A stretch of 64,000 nt of DNA from Sinorhizobium meliloti 4H41. GTDB taxonomy: Bacteria; Pseudomonadota; Alphaproteobacteria; Rhizobiales; Rhizobiaceae. Position numbers and translations under genes: made by a program. Position 1 is the stretch's first letter; each line of letters starts with the position of its first letter. Under the pieces are notes generated by a model, which saw nothing but the letters and a program-made list of their open reading frames with translations, was not told where the DNA came from and searched no databases. Below, piece after piece: positions 25,303 to 32,873 of this stretch. Location: contig NZ_AQWP01000001.1 in the NCBI RefSeq assembly GCF_000375585.1, positions 248,001-312,000 on the forward strand. The letters run 5' to 3'.

Positions 25303-26115
25303 TCAGAGGCTGAAATTGTCGCCGAGATAAAGCCGGCGCACGTCCGGGTTGGTGACGATGTCGTTGGCGCGGCCATGCGTCAGCACTTCGCCGGCATGGA
25401 TGATATAAGCCCGGTCGATCAGCCCGAGCGTCTCGCGCACATTGTGGTCGGTGATGAGGACGCCGATGCCGCGCGAGGTGAGGTGGCGCACGAGCGCCTG
25501 GATATCGGCGACGGAGATAGGATCGACGCCTGCGAAGGGTTCGTCGAGCAGCATGAAGGTCGGGTCGGTCGCAAGCGCACGGGCGATTTCGAGGCGCCGG
25601 CGTTCGCCGCCCGATAGCGCGATGGCGGGCGATTTGCGCAGGTGGGTGATCGAAAATTCACCAAGCAGATCGTTGAGCTTGCTCTCGCGGCGGTCGACGT
25701 TCTCGTCGTGAACCTCCAGCACCGCGCGGATGTTATCCTCGACCGTCAGCCCGCGAAAGATCGAGGCCTCCTGCGGCAGGTAGCCAACGCCCAGGCGCGC
25801 CCGGCGATACATGGGCATCGTCGTGACGTCGTTGCCGTTGATCTCGATCGAGCCCTCGTCCACCGGCACGAGGCCGGTGATCATGTAGAAGCAGGTCGTC
25901 TTGCCTGCGCCGTTCGGACCAAGCAGGCCGACAGCCTCGCCACGGCGCACGACGAGCGAGACACCGTTGACGACGCGGCGCGAGCGGTATGATTTCGTAA
26001 GGTTCCGGGCAATAAGCGTGCCGTCGTAGCGCGCCTTGTCGACCGCGCGGGCAGCTGTCGCTGCCGCCGACGGCTTTTTGCCCCGTTTGCGTTTTTGGAG
26101 GAAAGGAATCTGCAC
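25303..26115 (-). CDS. lptB: LPS export ABC transporter ATP-binding protein LptB
   Basis: 270 aa from a GTG at 26115; no in-frame ATG precedes the ABC domain. Walker A is GLLGPNGAGKTTCFYMITGL (about 64-83), the signature ALSGGERRRLEIARALA about 166, Walker B FMLLDEPFAGVDPIS about 187 and the H-loop ITDHNVRE about 222. About 30 extra basic, Ala-rich residues precede the usual start. LptB powers LPS extraction by LptFG and transfer along LptC-LptA. Thirteen base pairs separate it from lptA. Confidence 0.95.
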   Translation of the reverse strand: MQIPFLQKRKRGKKPSAAATAARAVDKARYDGTLIARNLTKSYRSRRVVNGVSLVVRRGEAVGLLGPNGAGKTTCFYMITGLVPVDEGSIEINGNDVTTMPMYRRARLGVGYLPQEASIFRGLTVEDNIRAVLEVHDENVDRRESKLNDLLGEFSITHLRKSPAIALSGGERRRLEIARALATDPTFMLLDEPFAGVDPISVADIQALVRHLTSRGIGVLITDHNVRETLGLIDRAYIIHAGEVLTHGRANDIVTNPDVRRLYLGDNFSL

Positions 26116-26128
26116 GAGCGGGTCTATG

Positions 26129-26689
26129 TCAGTTCGTCTTGCGGGACTGCGGATCGAGCTGGATCTGTACGCGGCCGCCGCAGGCGTCGAGCTGCGCTTC
26201 GCCGGTGTCCATCTGGACGTTCAACTGGCAGCCCACGAAGACGTTCTTGCCTTCCGACAGAACGACCTTCTTGCCCTTGAGCACGATCGTCTGGTTGGTC
26301 AGGTTGACGATGCCGCTTTCGCCCGTGGCCTGCTGCGCACCGGAGCTGAGGAACACCTTGTTGCTGACCTCGATCCGATCGATATCGGCGTTGCCGCTGG
26401 TGACCGAGCCGCCGCCCGCCTTGTAGAAGACGGTCATGTTGCCGGCCTGCAGCGTCGTCGTGCCCTGGACGACCTTCACATTACCGGTGAAGATCGCCTT
26501 GCTTTCCGGATCCTTGATCTCAAGCTTGTCGCTCTCGATCTGGATCGGCTGGTCGTTCGAAAGCTGAAGGCCCTGCATGCGACTGGAGGTTGCCTGCGCC
26601 AGGGCGGCGGAAGCAATCAGCGAAGCGCCGAGCCCGGCCACGGCCAGAGCGGCTGAAATCCTTATGAGAGCGGCAGGTTTGACCGACAT
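26129..26689 (-). CDS. lptA: Periplasmic LPS-bridge protein LptA (OstA-like)
   Basis: 186 aa with a signal peptide (AALAVAGLGASLIASAALAQA; cleavage after about residue 32). The mature part has the OstA beta-jellyroll pattern: QPIQIESDKLEIKDPESKAIFTGNVKVVQGTTTLQAGNMTVFY. Two Cys near the end (about 156, 170) could form a disulfide. It forms the periplasmic bridge carrying LPS from LptC to LptD. Thirty-one base pairs after lptC and just before lptB, as expected of one operon. Confidence 0.93.
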   Translation of the reverse strand: MSVKPAALIRISAALAVAGLGASLIASAALAQATSSRMQGLQLSNDQPIQIESDKLEIKDPESKAIFTGNVKVVQGTTTLQAGNMTVFYKAGGGSVTSGNADIDRIEVSNKVFLSSGAQQATGESGIVNLTNQTIVLKGKKVVLSEGKNVFVGCQLNVQMDTGEAQLDACGGRVQIQLDPQSRKTN

Positions 26690-26720
26690 GGCTGCAGGGG
26701 ATCCTGTTCTTGGGGTCCTG

Positions 26721-27389
26721 TTATTTTGCGTTTTTGCGAATGGCGCTGGGTTCGATATTGACCCTTACCATGCCTTCGAAAGTTACGACACGTCCCTTAT
26801 CTGTCATTCGCAGCTTCTGCGCAATGATCGATCCGCCCTTCATGCTTATGGCAATCGGTTGTTTCGTCTCCATTTCGCCGGCATTGATGTCCAGATAGGC
26901 GGACTGGAAATCGGCATTGACGCCATTATTCATGGAAATCGTGAACGGGGCGTTCATATCGAGCGTATTCGCGCCGCGGTCGTAAATGCCGCTCGTCGCA
27001 TCCACCGTGGCGATCAGCGTATCGTTGACCGGCATCTCGGCGTGAATGGTCTCGAGTGTGATCAGATTCGGGTTGGCGATATCCTGAAGCGCCCGCGCGG
27101 CCTTCATCGAATAGCTGATATCCTGCTTGTTGCGGCCGGAAATCGCCGGGTTCTGCATGACGATCTTGCCGTTCTCGATCGTGGCCGTCTCGAGCTGCAG
27201 CTCTTCGGGCAGAAAAGCGCGCACGAAGGAAACGGCGACGAAGATCAGCGCAATCGCGCCGGCGATGAGCGGCAGCATGACTTTCAGGCGCCTTACGCGC
27301 GCCGAATGCCGCGCTGCCGAAGCATAGGCATCGGCAGAGCTCGTACCCACATCGGCAAAGATTGCGGGGGATCGGGCTTCGTTCAGCAT
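26721..27389 (-). CDS. lptC: LPS export protein LptC
   Basis: 222 aa from the ATG at 27389 (ACAGG upstream); a longer frame has no family support. A cytoplasmic stretch of about 35 residues is followed by one membrane segment (VMLPLIAGAIALIFVAVSFV, about 38-57) and a periplasmic beta-jellyroll (LQLETATIENGKIVMQNPAISG; IATVDATSGIYDRGANTLDM; GRVVTFEGMVRVNIEPSA). It joins the LptBFG complex and hands LPS to LptA. First gene of the minus-strand series that includes rpoN. Confidence 0.9.
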   Translation of the reverse strand: MLNEARSPAIFADVGTSSADAYASAARHSARVRRLKVMLPLIAGAIALIFVAVSFVRAFLPEELQLETATIENGKIVMQNPAISGRNKQDISYSMKAARALQDIANPNLITLETIHAEMPVNDTLIATVDATSGIYDRGANTLDMNAPFTISMNNGVNADFQSAYLDINAGEMETKQPIAISMKGGSIIAQKLRMTDKGRVVTFEGMVRVNIEPSAIRKNAK

Positions 27390-27726
27390 CAAGGGCCTGT
27401 CAGTTTCCTCTGACCTCGGGCAGTCCGAGGGACACATACATACATCGGCGTAAGCCACGGCGAATATGGTTATCTTGCTGCCGCCCAGCAATGGAGCGGT
27501 GCAAACTTTGCATTGTAAGACAATCCGGCCGCACTATTTCAATCCGCCGGGCATGCTCTACTCCATGCCGCGTCAAACCCCAAGGGGTTTCATACAGCAA
27601 GCCGCGTCGGCCCGGTACGTATTCCCGTGCGTCGCGTTGCAGACTGCCCTAGCTTGCCGCGTCTGAGGCGGATAGCATGTTCCGTGGGAAACTGACAGAA
27701 CCCCTTACCACAAATCGGAGACACTC
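27390..27726. other. Divergent lptC/sppA regulatory gap with two palindromes
   Basis: 337 bp without a gene. It holds TGCAAA-C-TTTGCA (27500-27512) and AAACCCC-AA-GGGGTTT (27575-27590), both perfect inverted repeats with spacing too tight for stable hairpins, so they are more likely protein-binding sites. GGAG precedes the sppA ATG. No clear -35/-10 pair was recognised. Confidence 0.5.
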
Positions 27727-28686
27727 ATGGACGAACTCGCCATTGCCGACCGCCGCAGACTGCGCAGAAAGCTGAGCTTCTGGCGTTGGGCGGCGGTGGC
27801 CGTTCTCGTCGCTGGCGGCCTCGCGCTGTTTGCCTTCTCAGGCTGGGGCGACGTGACGGAGCGCGCGCGCGATCACGTCGCGCGCGTTGCCGTTACAGGT
27901 CTTATCCAGGACGACCGGGAGCTTGTCGAGCGGCTGGAGCGGATCGCCGACAACCAGTCCGTCAAGGCGCTGATCGTGACGATCTCGTCGCCGGGCGGCA
28001 CCACCTATGGCGGTGAGGTCATCTACAAGGCCATCCGCAAGGTTGCCGAGAAGAAGCCGGTGGTCTCGGATGTGCGCACGCTTGCCGCGTCGGCCGGCTA
28101 TCTGATCGCCCTTGCAGGCGACCGGATCGTTGCCGGGGAGACCTCGATCACCGGCTCCATCGGCGTCATTTTCCAGTATCCGCAGGTCAAGACCCTCATG
28201 GACAAACTCGGCGTGTCGCTTGAATCGATAAAATCGAGGCCTCTCAAAGCCGAACCGTCGCCGTTTCATCCTCCGAGCGACGAGGCGAGAGCCATGATTC
28301 AGGCGATGATCGACGACAGCTACGGATGGTTCGTCGATCTGGTGGCCGAGCGGCGCAAACTGCAGCGACCGGAAGCGCTGGCCCTTGCGGATGGCCGCAT
28401 CTTCACCGGGCGGCAGGCGCTGGAAGGCAAATTGGTAGACGAGCTCGGCGGCGATGATGAAATCAGGGCGTTTCTGGCCGAACGAAAGGTCTCGAAGGAC
28501 CTTCCCGTCCTCGACTGGGAAGCACCGAGCGGCGCGCTGTCCTTCGGCCTCGGATCGCTCCTGGCCGAAGCGGTCAAGGCGTTGGGATATGAGGCTTTTC
28601 CGACGATGAAGAGCCTCGAAAAGACCGGCCTGGACAAGTTGTTTCTTGACGGTCTTGTTTCGGTTTGGCAGGTTGAAGGGCATTGA
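27727..28686 (+). CDS. sppA: Signal peptide peptidase SppA, short form
   Basis: 319 aa. One N-terminal membrane segment (FWRWAAVAVLVAGGLALFAFSG, about 18-39) anchors a periplasmic S49 serine peptidase domain. ISSPGGTTYGGE is the oxyanion strand, LAASAGYLIAL holds the nucleophile Ser, and ITGSIGVIFQYPQV and SIKSRPLKAEPSPF hold the general-base Lys. Half-length relative to E. coli SppA, as in most bacteria, so it works as an oligomer. It degrades released signal peptides in the membrane. ihfB follows 105 bp downstream. Confidence 0.93.
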   Translation: MDELAIADRRRLRRKLSFWRWAAVAVLVAGGLALFAFSGWGDVTERARDHVARVAVTGLIQDDRELVERLERIADNQSVKALIVTISSPGGTTYGGEVIYKAIRKVAEKKPVVSDVRTLAASAGYLIALAGDRIVAGETSITGSIGVIFQYPQVKTLMDKLGVSLESIKSRPLKAEPSPFHPPSDEARAMIQAMIDDSYGWFVDLVAERRKLQRPEALALADGRIFTGRQALEGKLVDELGGDDEIRAFLAERKVSKDLPVLDWEAPSGALSFGLGSLLAEAVKALGYEAFPTMKSLEKTGLDKLFLDGLVSVWQVEGH

Positions 28687-28791
28687 GGAAGGCACGTGTG
28701 CTAGCCGCGTCACGAGGCCGTAGCTCCAGGCGAGCCTTCCCGAATGCGCAAACGCAGACAAAACAAGCCAAAAAAACCAAGGGGGGCGAAC

Positions 28792-29103
28792 GTGATCAAG
28801 TCAGAGCTGGTGCAGATTGTGGCGGCGCGCAATCCGCATCTCTACCACCGCGATGTCGAAAATATCGTCAATGCGGTACTCGATGAGATCACGGACGCGC
28901 TTGCTGCCGGCAACCGGGTGGAGCTGCGCGGTTTCGGCGCATTCTCGGTCAAGAACCGGCCATCGCGGTCCGGCCGCAACCCACGCACCGGCGATTCCGT
29001 CTTCGTCGAAGAAAAGTGGGTGCCCTTCTTCAAGACCGGCAAGGAACTGCGTGAGCGGCTCAATCCGGGGATGAACGACAACAATAACGGTGAAGACGAC
29101 TGA
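28792..29103 (+). CDS. ihfB: Integration host factor subunit beta
   Basis: 103 aa from a GTG at 28792 with GGGGGGCGAAC upstream, giving the canonical start (M/V)[17 protein letters not shown]. An ATG at 28744 would add 16 Lys/Arg-rich residues not seen in the family. The DNA-binding arm [31 protein letters not shown] is complete. With IhfA it bends DNA at promoters, including sigma-54 promoters such as those served by rpoN in this window. The Asn/Asp-rich tail is common in rhizobia. Confidence 0.95.
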   Translation: MIKSELVQIVAARNPHLYHRDVENIVNAVLDEITDALAAGNRVELRGFGAFSVKNRPSRSGRNPRTGDSVFVEEKWVPFFKTGKELRERLNPGMNDNNNGEDD

Positions 29104-29221
29104 CGAACGAGGCGCACAGGGATAGGCGCCTCTCGCGCGGGCGCCGAGTTCCGCACATCGTGCGGCTCTCCGCCTCATAAGCGTGTCGAAACAAGGCGGC
29201 CCGCTTTATGTCACTATTCGT

Positions 29222-29270
29222 ATGCATGTCGTTGTCGCGAAGCTGCCCCACAATTCCGGGCGACATGCAT
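29222..29270. repeat. Ten-base inverted repeat upstream of the LapA-domain gene
   Basis: ATGCATGTCG (29222-29231) and CGACATGCAT (29261-29270) are perfect inverted arms separated by 29 bases, ending 24 bp before the ATG at 29295. It may be an operator or fold in the 5' leader close to the ribosome binding site. Confidence 0.5.
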
Positions 29271-29294
29271 TAACATTCTGGTCGGAGCGGGTGC

Positions 29295-29639
29295 ATGCTC
29301 AAGAAACTCATCAATATCGTCGTCTTCGTGCCGCTCGGAGTGCTGCTGATCGTCCTGAGCGTGGCCAACCGCCAGACGGCAACGCTTGCGCTGAATCCGT
29401 TCAATCCCGCCGACAGCGTGCTTTCGATCTCGGCTCCGTTTTTCGTATTTCTCTTTCTCGCCGTCATTGTCGGTCTCGTGCTCGGCGCTGCCGTGACCTG
29501 GTTCACCCAGGGAAAATATCGGCGTCGCGCGCGCAGCGAGGCCCATGAGGCGCTGAAATGGCATCGCGAGGCCGAAAAGCAGCGCGGCCAGGCGGAGAAG
29601 CTGGCGACGCAAGCGAGCCTGCCCGCGCCGCAAGGCTGA
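29295..29639 (+). CDS. LapA-domain (DUF1049) inner-membrane protein
   Basis: 114 aa. Two hydrophobic segments (about 6-25, INIVVFVPLGVLLIVLSVAN; about 47-70, FFVFLFLAVIVGLVLGAAVTWF) are followed by a basic, Gln/Glu-rich cytoplasmic helix (RRARSEAHEALKWHREAEKQ). This is the layout of E. coli LapA, which with the TPR protein LapB controls LPS synthesis. No lapB lies next to it. GGAGCGGGTGC precedes the start. In rhizobia this gene typically sits after ihfB. Confidence 0.85.
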   Translation: MLKKLINIVVFVPLGVLLIVLSVANRQTATLALNPFNPADSVLSISAPFFVFLFLAVIVGLVLGAAVTWFTQGKYRRRARSEAHEALKWHREAEKQRGQAEKLATQASLPAPQG

Positions 29640-29666
29640 GATTGGTGCTGAACGCGTTCCGAGCCC

Positions 29667-30125
29667 TCAGCTCGCCGCCTCGGCCTTGCCGCTGACGGCC
29701 AGGTTGAAATCCGCGAAGAATTGCTGGGCGAGCTTGCGCGCCGTCGAATCGACGAGGCGCGAGCCAAGCTGGGCAAGCTTGCCGCCGATCTCCGCCGTGA
29801 CGTCGTAGCGCAGCACGGTTTCCGCGCCCTCGTCCAGCAGCGTGACGTCGGCGCCGCCCTTGGCAAAGCCTGCTATTCCGCCCTTGCCCTCGCCGGATAT
29901 GGTGTAGCTCGCGGGGGGATTGAGGTTCGACAGAACGACCGTGCCGTTGAAGGATGCGGAAACGGGGCCGATCTTGATCTTGACCACGGCCGCAAGCTCG
30001 GTTGGCGATTTCAATTCAAGAGACTGGCAGCCGGGAATGCATCGCTTCAGAATGTCCGCATCGTTCAGGCCACGCCAAACCGCGTCTCGGTCAGCCGCGA
30101 TACGTTCCTCTCCGCTCATATTCAT
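29667..30125 (-). CDS. CoxG/SRPBCC family protein
   Basis: 152 aa from the ATG at 30125, preceded by GGGAGGACCGG. The START-like fold of carbon monoxide dehydrogenase subunit G is seen in MSGEERIAADRDAVWRGLNDADILKRCIPGCQSLE, SGEGKGGIAGFAKGGADV and AQLGSRLVDSTARKLAQQFFADF. CoxG anchors CO dehydrogenase to the membrane, but stand-alone members beside no cox genes, as here, have unknown roles and likely bind a lipid or hydrophobic ligand. Convergent with the LapA gene. Confidence 0.88.
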   Translation of the reverse strand: MNMSGEERIAADRDAVWRGLNDADILKRCIPGCQSLELKSPTELAAVVKIKIGPVSASFNGTVVLSNLNPPASYTISGEGKGGIAGFAKGGADVTLLDEGAETVLRYDVTAEIGGKLAQLGSRLVDSTARKLAQQFFADFNLAVSGKAEAAS

Positions 30126-30296
30126 GCCGGTCCTCCCGTCCACTCTTGTTGGCGATCTTCGCAATCGGAAACGGCTTTGCCAAGAGCACCGGCGATGCTA
30201 TTTGCAGGCTGAACATGCTACGGACGTGGCGAAGGCGCGTAAAACCGGTCGAGAGTGGCTGCGCCGAATGGTTGAACGAAGTCCAAGGATCAGCGC

Positions 30297-31472
30297 GTGA
30301 AGGAAAAAGACCGGCGATCGAAGAACGCATCGGTGACGGCGGCAAAAAGCCGGGGCGCCGAGGCGGGCGGCGGCCGCCACGAGCAAAGGCTGCCGCCCGC
30401 AAAAGGCGCCGGGCCCAGGACGAAGGGCGGGTCCAGGACGAAGACCGGGCCCAAGACAGCGGCAGGAGGGCCGCCGCCGGAAGCGGCGCCGCGCAAGAGC
30501 GAGCGGCCGTCCGTCCAGGAGAGTGCTCCGACGCGGCGCATCGAGCCGAGAAGCGGCGAGAAGCCGGCCGAGAGGGTGCCGCTTATCCTCGAGACCGCCG
30601 CTGCTGCGGGCTATCATCTAGTCGACAGCGGTGATGGGGAGAAGCTCGAACAATACGGTCCCTATCGTATCGTCCGCCCCGAGGCACAGGCGCTTTGGCC
30701 GAAGGCCCTGCCGGCATCGATATGGGAGCGGGCCGATGCCGTCTTCACTGGCGATACCGAAGAGGACGGCATGGGGCGTTGGCGTTTTCCGGGCGAGGTG
30801 CTCGGCGAGACCTGGCCGATGCAGCTCCTCGATACGGATTTCCTCGGCCGGTTCACCTCCTTCCGCCATGTCGGCGTCTTTCCGGAACAGCTCGCCCATT
30901 GGTCGTGGATGGGCGACCAGGTAGCCGCAGCCGGCCGGCCTCTCAAGGTTCTCAATCTTTTCGGCTATACCGGCGTCGCCTCCCTGATCGCCGCCAAGGC
31001 GGGCGCGGAGGTCACGCATGTGGATGCCTCCAAAAAGGCGATCGGCTGGGCGCGCGAGAACCAGGTCCTGGCGCGCGCCGAGACGTTGCCGATCCGCTGG
31101 ATCTGCGACGACGCCATGAAGTTCATCCAACGCGAGGAGCGGCGCGGCAGCCGTTACGACATCATCCTCACCGACCCGCCGAAGTTCGGCCGCGGTCCGA
31201 ACGGCGAAGTATGGCAATTGTTCGATCACCTGGCCGCGATGCTGGACATCTGCCGCGAGATCCTGTCGCCGGACGCCCGGGGCCTCGTGCTCACCGCCTA
31301 TTCGATCCGGGCGAGCTTCTATTCGATCCACGAGCTCATGCGCGAGACCATGCGCGGGCGTGGCGGTCGGGTGGAATCGGGCGAGCTCATCATCCGCGAG
31401 GGCGGCCTCGACGGCACTGCACCGGGCCGCGCACTCTCCACCTCACTCTTCAGCCGCTGGGTGCCGAAATGA
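30297..31472 (+). CDS. Class I SAM-dependent rRNA methyltransferase (COG1092-like) with low-complexity N-terminus
   Basis: 391 aa from a GTG at 30297 (AAGGATCAGC upstream). Residues about 1-92 are low complexity, rich in Lys/Arg/Gly/Pro/Ala, and include three imperfect 18-bp tandem repeats (30411-30464) encoding GPRTKG, GSRTKT and GPKTAA. The catalytic domain (about 95-391) has motif I VLNLFGYTGVASL and motif IV LTDPPKFGRG, as in the RlmI/RlmK class of 23S rRNA methyltransferases, but no PUA domain. The start is uncertain because of the low-complexity region. Overlaps the next gene by ATGA. Confidence 0.82.
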   Translation: MKEKDRRSKNASVTAAKSRGAEAGGGRHEQRLPPAKGAGPRTKGGSRTKTGPKTAAGGPPPEAAPRKSERPSVQESAPTRRIEPRSGEKPAERVPLILETAAAAGYHLVDSGDGEKLEQYGPYRIVRPEAQALWPKALPASIWERADAVFTGDTEEDGMGRWRFPGEVLGETWPMQLLDTDFLGRFTSFRHVGVFPEQLAHWSWMGDQVAAAGRPLKVLNLFGYTGVASLIAAKAGAEVTHVDASKKAIGWARENQVLARAETLPIRWICDDAMKFIQREERRGSRYDIILTDPPKFGRGPNGEVWQLFDHLAAMLDICREILSPDARGLVLTAYSIRASFYSIHELMRETMRGRGGRVESGELIIREGGLDGTAPGRALSTSLFSRWVPK

Positions 31473-32329
31473 TCAACGACAGAAGCGACCACGGCACGGC
31501 ACGCGTCGGGCAGGTGAAGGAGGTCACCAGCCTCACCAATCCGATCGTCAAGGATATCCGGGCCCTGACGCAGAAGAAGCATCGCGACGAGACGCGCTCC
31601 TTCATGGCCGAGGGGCTGAAGCTCGTCATCGACGCGCTCGATCTCGGCTGGAAGATCAAGACGCTCGTCTATGCCAAGGCGGCGAAGGGCAAGCCTCAGG
31701 TCGAGCAGGTGGCGGCGAAAACGGTCGCCAGAGGCGGGCTCGTCCTCGAAGTCAACGAGAAGGTGATCTCCACCATCACACGACGCGACAATCCGCAGAT
31801 GGTCGTCGGCATCTTCGAGCAGCGCTACTCTCCGCTCAAGGATATTCGTCCGCAGGAGGGGGAGACCTATGTGGCGCTCGACCGCGTGCGCGACCCGGGC
31901 AATCTCGGCACCATCATCCGCACCGCCGACGCGGCCGGGGCTTCCGGGATAATCCTGGTCGGCGAAACCACGGATCCCTTTTCGCTCGAGACCGTGCGGG
32001 CAACCATGGGTTCGGTTTTCGCCATGCCGATCGCGCGGGCGAATACGGAGGATTTCATCCGCTGGCAGAGAGCGGCCGGCGTTCAGGTGGTCGCGACCCA
32101 TCTGGCGGGTTCCGTCGACTATCGCACGATCGACTACAAATCGAAGCCGGTCGTGCTTCTGATGGGCAATGAACAGGCGGGCCTGCCGGTGGAACTCGCG
32201 CGCGAGGCTGGCGCACTCGCCCGCATTCCGCAGGCGGGGCGTGCCGATTCGCTCAATCTCGCCATCGCGACCGGCATCATGCTGTTCGAGGCGCGGCGCC
32301 ACCTCCTGTCTCTGGATGGCGTCCGATGA
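31469..32329 (+). CDS. TrmH/SpoU-family RNA 2'-O-ribose methyltransferase
   Basis: 286 aa. The N-terminal substrate-binding domain (about 15-110) precedes the trefoil-knot SPOUT domain with [30 protein letters not shown] (motif 1), [13 protein letters not shown] (motif 2) and [26 protein letters not shown] (motif 3). These residues define SAM-dependent ribose methylation of tRNA or rRNA; the exact target cannot be told. Starts within the stop codon of the previous methyltransferase, and lspA starts within its own stop, so the three genes are translationally coupled. Confidence 0.9.
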   Translation: MINDRSDHGTARVGQVKEVTSLTNPIVKDIRALTQKKHRDETRSFMAEGLKLVIDALDLGWKIKTLVYAKAAKGKPQVEQVAAKTVARGGLVLEVNEKVISTITRRDNPQMVVGIFEQRYSPLKDIRPQEGETYVALDRVRDPGNLGTIIRTADAAGASGIILVGETTDPFSLETVRATMGSVFAMPIARANTEDFIRWQRAAGVQVVATHLAGSVDYRTIDYKSKPVVLLMGNEQAGLPVELAREAGALARIPQAGRADSLNLAIATGIMLFEARRHLLSLDGVR

Positions 32330-32826
32330 AGCAGGAGCAGACACTTTTCTCGCGGCCGTTCCCGATCGCGCTCTTCATTCTGGTCGCGCTCGCCGCCGAC
32401 CAGTTCATCAAATATCTGGTGGAGGCGTATCTGCCGTTCCAACAGGGCGTGCCGGTCGTGCCGATGCTCGCCCTCTACCGAACCTACAATTACGGCGTCG
32501 CCTTCTCGATGCTCTCCGGCATGGAGGGGTGGTTCATCGTCGGCATCCGGCTGGCGGTCGTCACCTTCGTGCTCTGGCTGTGGCGCCGCACGCCGAAGGA
32601 CCGGTTCTTCGCCCATCTGGGCTACGCGATGATCATTGCCGGGGCGCTCGGCAATCTCGTCGACCGGCTGCTCTTCGGCTATGTCATCGACTATATCCTG
32701 TTCTACACGGCCACCTGGTCCTTTGCCGTCTTCAACCTGGCGGACAGTTTCATCACCGTCGGCGCCGGCGCGATCATTCTCGATGAACTTCTGCAGGCGA
32801 AAAAGGAGCGTTCTCTAAAACTTTAG
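32326..32826 (+). CDS. lspA: Lipoprotein signal peptidase (signal peptidase II)
   Basis: 166 aa, the normal length. Four membrane segments are visible (about 12-27, 67-86, 95-110, 132-152). Catalytic Asp motifs are [16 protein letters not shown] and [11 protein letters not shown]. It cleaves prolipoprotein signal peptides after lipidation by Lgt. Lnt, the last step of the same pathway, is encoded at 55931. ATGA overlap with the upstream trmH-like gene. Confidence 0.96.
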   Translation: MKQEQTLFSRPFPIALFILVALAADQFIKYLVEAYLPFQQGVPVVPMLALYRTYNYGVAFSMLSGMEGWFIVGIRLAVVTFVLWLWRRTPKDRFFAHLGYAMIIAGALGNLVDRLLFGYVIDYILFYTATWSFAVFNLADSFITVGAGAIILDELLQAKKERSLKL

Positions 32827-32873
32827 GCACCGGCTGAAGGCATTCGGAAGGCTTGCCGTGCTAGTCCGCGGGC

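Noticed and set aside
29109-29132. ihfB terminator (GAGGCGC/GCGCCTC hairpin)
   Set aside because: A 7-bp stem with a 10-base loop is present just after the stop, but no T-tract follows, so I did not list it as a terminator.
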